This document shows positions 60,248-64,000 of a stretch of 64,000 bases of DNA, piece after piece. The notes under the pieces are model-generated. The model was not told the DNA's origin. It made no database searches and saw only the letters and a list, made by a program, of their open reading frames with translations. Location: NCBI RefSeq assembly GCF_024713975.1, contig NC_091115.1, positions 588,501-652,500 on the forward strand, given 5' to 3'. Numbering within the stretch: position 1 is the first letter of the stretch; each line of letters opens with the position of its first letter. Source of the stretch: Paralichthys olivaceus (taxonomy: Eukaryota; Chordata; Actinopteri; Pleuronectiformes; Paralichthyidae). A program made the position numbers and the translations under genes.

Positions 60248-60309
<62 letters not shown>
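60160..60309. repeat. (GA)n and (CT)n inverted repeat upstream of kcna5
   Basis: A GA-rich run (perfect (GA)n about 60179-60209) is followed after about 42 bp by CTGT units and about 29 CT dinucleotides (60252-60309). The arms are complementary, so the region can form a large hairpin; each arm alone is an H-DNA-type mirror repeat. It lies about 290 bp before the kcna5 ATG. Confidence 0.95.
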
Positions 60310-60312
<3 letters not shown>

Positions 60313-60596
60313 CGGGTCCTCCTCCTCTTCTCCTGTGCTTTTAATATTTACTTCATCCAGACCATCGCTGGTTTAAGCCTCAACAGCAGCAGCAGCTCTC
60401 GTGCGTCCATGTGAAGAGAAGCTGCGGCCGCAGGACGCACCAGTCCCGCTTCATCCCGCTTCATCCCGCTGCTGCACATTATTTTTAACTTTTTTTTATC
60501 TCCTGGAAAAAATTAATAAATATCGGAGACGATGTTTGCGTCGCGGATCAACAAGTCTCTGGTGTTTCCGCCACATTGACCGTGGATGGCTGCGGG
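60310..60596 (+). promoter_or_regulatory. kcna5: kcna5 5' leader with upstream ORFs
   Basis: Three short upstream frames precede the main ATG: a minimal start-stop ATGTGA at 60409-60414, a 15-codon ORF at 60532-60579, and a 6-codon ORF at 60586-60606 that runs past the main ATG in another frame. (CAG)n lies at about 60382-60396. The true transcription start is unknown. Confidence 0.45.
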
Positions 60597-62306
60597 ATGG
60601 AGATAGCCTTGGTGAGCTTTGAGAACGGCGGCGCCAAAGGGAGCGGTGGAGGTGGAGGAGGCAGCAATGCCGAGGAGAGCTGCCGGAACGCGCTGGATGT
60701 CCCTCAGCCCGGCTTCGTGCAGACTGGACTCGGGGAGGACTTCGGCAAAGAGCTGAACACCCGGGGGAGTCCTCAGCAGCGGCTCCATCCGCTCCACAGC
60801 TCCTGGAAAATCAACGACATGAACAACACTTTCAGCTGCAGCGAGAACGCCATGGATGCGCTTTTACGCGCGGACCACAGTCCCCATCTGTTCGACGAGG
60901 ACATGCTGGACATGGACATGGACACGGAGAGCAACGAGAGGGTGCTCATCAACATAGCCGGGCTGAGGTACGAGACCCAGCTGGGCACCCTCAACCAGTT
61001 CCCCGACACTTTACTCGGAGACCCCGCCAAGAGGATCAAGTACTTCGACCCGCTCCGGAACGAGTACTTCTTCGACCGCAACAGACCGAGTTTTGACGGG
61101 ATTTTGTATTTTTATCAGTCGGGGGGGAAGATCCGGAGACCCGTGAACGTGTCCATCGACGTGTTCGCGGATGAGATTAGGTTTTATCAGCTGGGGGAGG
61201 AGGCCATGGAGAGGTTCCGAGAGGATGAAGGCTTTATAAAGGAGGAGGAGAAGCCGCTGCCTCAGAACGAGTTCCAGAAGCAGGTCTGGCTCATATTCGA
61301 GTACCCGGAGAGCTCGAGTCCCGCCCGGGGCATCGCCATCGTGTCCGTGCTCGTCATCACCATATCCATCATCACCTTCTGCCTGGAGACGCTGCCAGAG
61401 TTCAGGGATGAGCGGGAGCTGCCGGTCACCAGCCGCCTGGACAACAGCACCGCGCCCCGGCCGTCCCTCACCTTCACCGACCCCTTCTTCATCATCGAGA
61501 CCACGTGCGTCATCTGGTTCACCTTCGAGCTCTTCGTGCGCTTCTTCGCGTGCCCGAGCAAGTCCGAGTTCTCCAAGACCGTCATGAACATCATCGACAT
61601 CATGTCCATCATGCCTTACTTCATCACAGTGGGCACGGAGCTGGCGGAGCAGCAGGGCCAGGAGCACCAGAACGGGCAGCAGGCCATGTCCCTGGCCATC
61701 CTGAGGGTCATCCGCCTGGTGCGGGTCTTCAGGATCTTCAAGCTCTCCAGACACTCCAAGGGGCTCCAGATCCTGGGGCAGACCCTGAAGGCCAGCATGC
61801 GGGAGCTGGGCCTCCTCATCTTCTTCCTCTTCATCGGGGTCATCCTCTTCTCCAGCGCCGTGTTCTTTGCAGAAGCGGACGAGCCGGAGTCTCACTTCTC
61901 CAGCATCCCGGACGCCTTCTGGTGGGCGGTGGTCACCATGACCACGGTGGGCTACGGGGACATGAGGCCGGTGACGGTCGGGGGTAAGATCGTGGGCTCC
62001 CTGTGCGCCATCGCCGGCGTGCTCACCATCGCGCTGCCGGTGCCGGTCATCGTGTCCAACTTCAACTACTTCTACCACCGGGAGACGGACCAGGACCAGT
62101 CCTCCCTGAAGGACGAGCCCAACAGCGGCAGAGCGAGTCCCGAGCTCAAGCGCAAAGGAAGTAAATCATCCGCCAAGTCTCAGGACGCGGAGAACAACGA
62201 CGCAGCCGCTTCTGGAGAGAAGGCGAACATGAAAGCGAACAGCAACATGGACTTCAAGAGATCCCTTTACGCGTTCTGCCTGGACACACGGGAGACAGAC
62301 CTGTAG
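60597..62306 (+). CDS. kcna5: Voltage-gated potassium channel, Shaker subfamily, Kv1.5
   Basis: 569-residue alpha subunit of an ultrarapid delayed-rectifier K+ channel, in mammals prominent in atrium and vascular muscle. The ATG at 60597 (GCGGGATGG context, G at -3 and +4) gives [12 protein letters not shown], matching the human MEIALV start; the open frame continues upstream only through a TTG. Visible: a roughly 110-residue N-terminal extension with poly-Gly and an Asp/Met cluster, T1 about 114-215, S1 about 245-266, glycosylation site NST at 283, S2 about 297-318, S3 about 329-349, S4 369-384 (regularly spaced basic residues), S5 403-423, filter TVGYGD 450-455, Arg457 (TEA-insensitive type, as in human Kv1.5), S6 with PVP 481-483, and the Kv1.5-specific end with RRSLYA-like [11 protein letters not shown] and ETDL PDZ ligand. 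The proline-rich SH3 ligands of human Kv1.5 are missing. S4-S6 is almost identical in DNA to kcna6. Confidence 0.97.
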   Translation: MEIALVSFENGGAKGSGGGGGGSNAEESCRNALDVPQPGFVQTGLGEDFGKELNTRGSPQQRLHPLHSSWKINDMNNTFSCSENAMDALLRADHSPHLFDEDMLDMDMDTESNERVLINIAGLRYETQLGTLNQFPDTLLGDPAKRIKYFDPLRNEYFFDRNRPSFDGILYFYQSGGKIRRPVNVSIDVFADEIRFYQLGEEAMERFREDEGFIKEEEKPLPQNEFQKQVWLIFEYPESSSPARGIAIVSVLVITISIITFCLETLPEFRDERELPVTSRLDNSTAPRPSLTFTDPFFIIETTCVIWFTFELFVRFFACPSKSEFSKTVMNIIDIMSIMPYFITVGTELAEQQGQEHQNGQQAMSLAILRVIRLVRVFRIFKLSRHSKGLQILGQTLKASMRELGLLIFFLFIGVILFSSAVFFAEADEPESHFSSIPDAFWWAVVTMTTVGYGDMRPVTVGGKIVGSLCAIAGVLTIALPVPVIVSNFNYFYHRETDQDQSSLKDEPNSGRASPELKRKGSKSSAKSQDAENNDAAASGEKANMKANSNMDFKRSLYAFCLDTRETDL

Positions 62307-62346
62307 ACCTCCGCGCTATAAAACATTAAGGCCCATAGTTGTGTAG

Positions 62347-62352
62347 AATAAA
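62347..62352 (+). terminator. kcna5: Possible kcna5 polyadenylation signal
   Basis: AATAAA lies about 40 bp after the stop. Use of this signal would make a very short 3'UTR; a later signal is equally possible. Confidence 0.3.
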
Positions 62353-64000
62353 CCCCCATTAATGGGCTCTTAAGTCTTTGCACACGGCGCAGGAGGATCA
62401 ACACATCGCAATCCTGAAAAGTTTTAAGAGCGACGGGGTTGATTTATAAAAAGCACATTTTAATCCGCCTCAATCTGGTGAGCACTTCCCTCAGAGTTCT
62501 GAACGAACCACGGAGCATGTGATGCAACACTGAGGCCCTTTAACTGAGCAGGAGCTGCCGCAGAACAGGAGCCTGAGCCCGACACTTTATCAAGCTGCAG
62601 CCGCTCTTTGTACATAAAGTAGGAAACAGTCCATATTCTGCAACACAAGAAGAAGCCAAATTTAGTTTGTTCTCACCCTCCCTACATTTAGTCATTATGT
62701 TTACAGGAGAAGCAGAAGTGTACATATATCCCACACGCCTAGTTATCAATTGGATTACGCTGTTATTGTAGATTTTGAGAAACAGGAAAAAGAAACAAGT
62801 ATATTTTTGACGCCTGTTTCCCTTCGCTCAGGTTCTGTCAAAGAAGTGAAACACTTTCCCTTTTTCCAGCTGAGAGTCGGTTCACTCTCAGAGGACCTGA
62901 ACAACAGCAGCCTTGTTTCTGATCATTTAAAACTTAAAGGAGTAAACTGAAGGAAAGAACAGAGGACAGAGCAGAGACCATCTGGAGAGATGAAGCCACA
63001 CTGACACCAGGTTAGTGTCCAACAGTTCAACTGTCTCCTTAGAAATGTGTTTTAATGATTCATGGGTTCATGTGTCCCTAACATTACTCCACAGTTTCAG
63101 CACCGGGGCTGAAGGGACAGCTCCTTCTGTATGGATCAGTTTTACACATGATTATAAATATCTCGTTAAAGAATCAACCATCCAGACGAGGATCAGTCCA
63201 CCGAGAAATCAGGTCTGATGTTTCATTGGCTTATTGTAGATATATTTATATACTTAGACGATTATGCAGATAACGACATTTAGGAAACTTTTAAACAGTT
63301 TGTCCACATCCAGGTTTTTCAAATCTAAAAGGTCCAACTCTGAATATCTGAGGTTTCAGGATCCTTGGATTTGATTTCAGCTTCGTAGTTTTGATCTAAA
63401 GTCTGGTCGTAGATTTACTTTTTACCGAGAAGCTTTGTAGTCGTGTGTCCATGTCAAGTTTAAGATGTTTTCACCTCAACAAACGTTGAATCGTTTCATT
63501 TGATGCTTGAAGTCGCAGAAACAAACAAACAGTTCAATCGTCCCCAAAAGAATTCGATGTAGAATATATGTATTAAAACATCATCGTGTGATGACCCTTC
63601 AGATTTATCTTGTGACCCTTTGGAGGGGCTCAAACCTCATGTTGTAAACCAGTGGACTGGGCTGTGGGCATTTATATAAAGCAGAAAAAAGCAGCTCCAG
63701 TCAATACTTTATTACTTTACTGGTTAATGATTATTATTACTATTATTATTATTATACCAGAGGTTATTTAAGATAACACACACACACACACACTGTATGT
63801 AGAAGGTTTATTGGTGGAGAGGGACACACAGAGGATCAGGCCGAGCAGATTCTGTTGGGAAACAAATGAATGCTGAGTTTGTGTTCGACCTCTGTGACTG
63901 GACGACAAGTTGGAATCTTTCAAAGCAGATTACAATGGGCTTTACGGCCGACATCACAGAGGAGTGTGTGCTTATGTGTTTGTGCGGAGTGGAGGAATTG
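62353..64000. other. Flank downstream of kcna5, no gene seen
   Basis: AT-rich sequence that may include kcna5 3'UTR. Short TTA repeats (about 63725-63755) and CA (about 63776-63793) occur near the end. No exon of the mammalian neighbour NTF3 is recognised. Confidence 0.5.

Noticed and set aside
60576..60596. TTG-initiated extension of kcna5 by 7 residues
   Set aside because: The ATG at 60597 has a strong context and gives the conserved MEIALV N-terminus.

Overview
The window is vertebrate genomic DNA, most probably from a ray-finned (teleost) fish. It has very sparse, intronless-CDS genes, dense GT/CA, GA/CT, TAA and poly(C) tracts, and dispersed repeats with short terminal inverted repeats of the kind common in teleost genomes. 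There is no bacterial or phage signal: no operons, no ribosome binding sites and no CRISPR. The species cannot be fixed from the sequence alone.

Three protein-coding genes can be supported, all on the + strand and about 20 kb apart: kcna6-like (Kv1.6, 16753-18195), kcna1-like (Kv1.1, 38348-39838) and kcna5-like (Kv1.5, 60597-62306). Each is one uninterrupted coding exon for a Shaker-type voltage-gated potassium channel with a T1 domain, S1-S6, the TVGYGD filter, the S6 PVP hinge and a C-terminal PDZ ligand. The order matches the human KCNA6-KCNA1-KCNA5 cluster. Subunits of this family assemble as homo- or heterotetramers through T1, so the three products may co-assemble where co-expressed. 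kcna1 has a probable non-coding first exon and a 5'UTR intron whose acceptor lies 5 bases before the ATG.

Layout. 1-16.4 kb: non-coding flank with a 240-bp direct repeat, minisatellites and one enhancer-like cluster near 11.2 kb. 16.4-18.2 kb: GC-rich kcna6 promoter/5'UTR and CDS. 18.2-37.2 kb: intergenic, containing a 1.06-kb array with a 10-bp period made of TGACCT half-sites, a MITE-like element, a 56-bp perfect palindrome and a hexanucleotide array. 37.2-42.3 kb: kcna1 promoter, 5'UTR, CDS and probable 3'UTR. 42.3-60.1 kb: intergenic with MITE and SINE fragments and a 790-bp GT tract that carries a 338-bp internal duplication. 60.1-62.4 kb: GA/CT inverted repeat, then kcna5 with several uORFs. 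62.4-64 kb: downstream flank.

The observations most worth following are: (1) near-perfect nucleotide identity between the S4-S6 modules of kcna6 and kcna5, 44 kb apart, which suggests gene conversion; (2) the DR4-spaced nuclear-receptor half-site array; (3) a cysteine at the outer-pore TEA/C-type inactivation position of kcna6; (4) recurrent perfect MEF2 sites and RFX X-boxes across the cluster; (5) nested or overlapping uORFs in front of kcna1 and kcna5. Repeat family names, regulatory sites and transcript ends are motif-level inferences made by eye.
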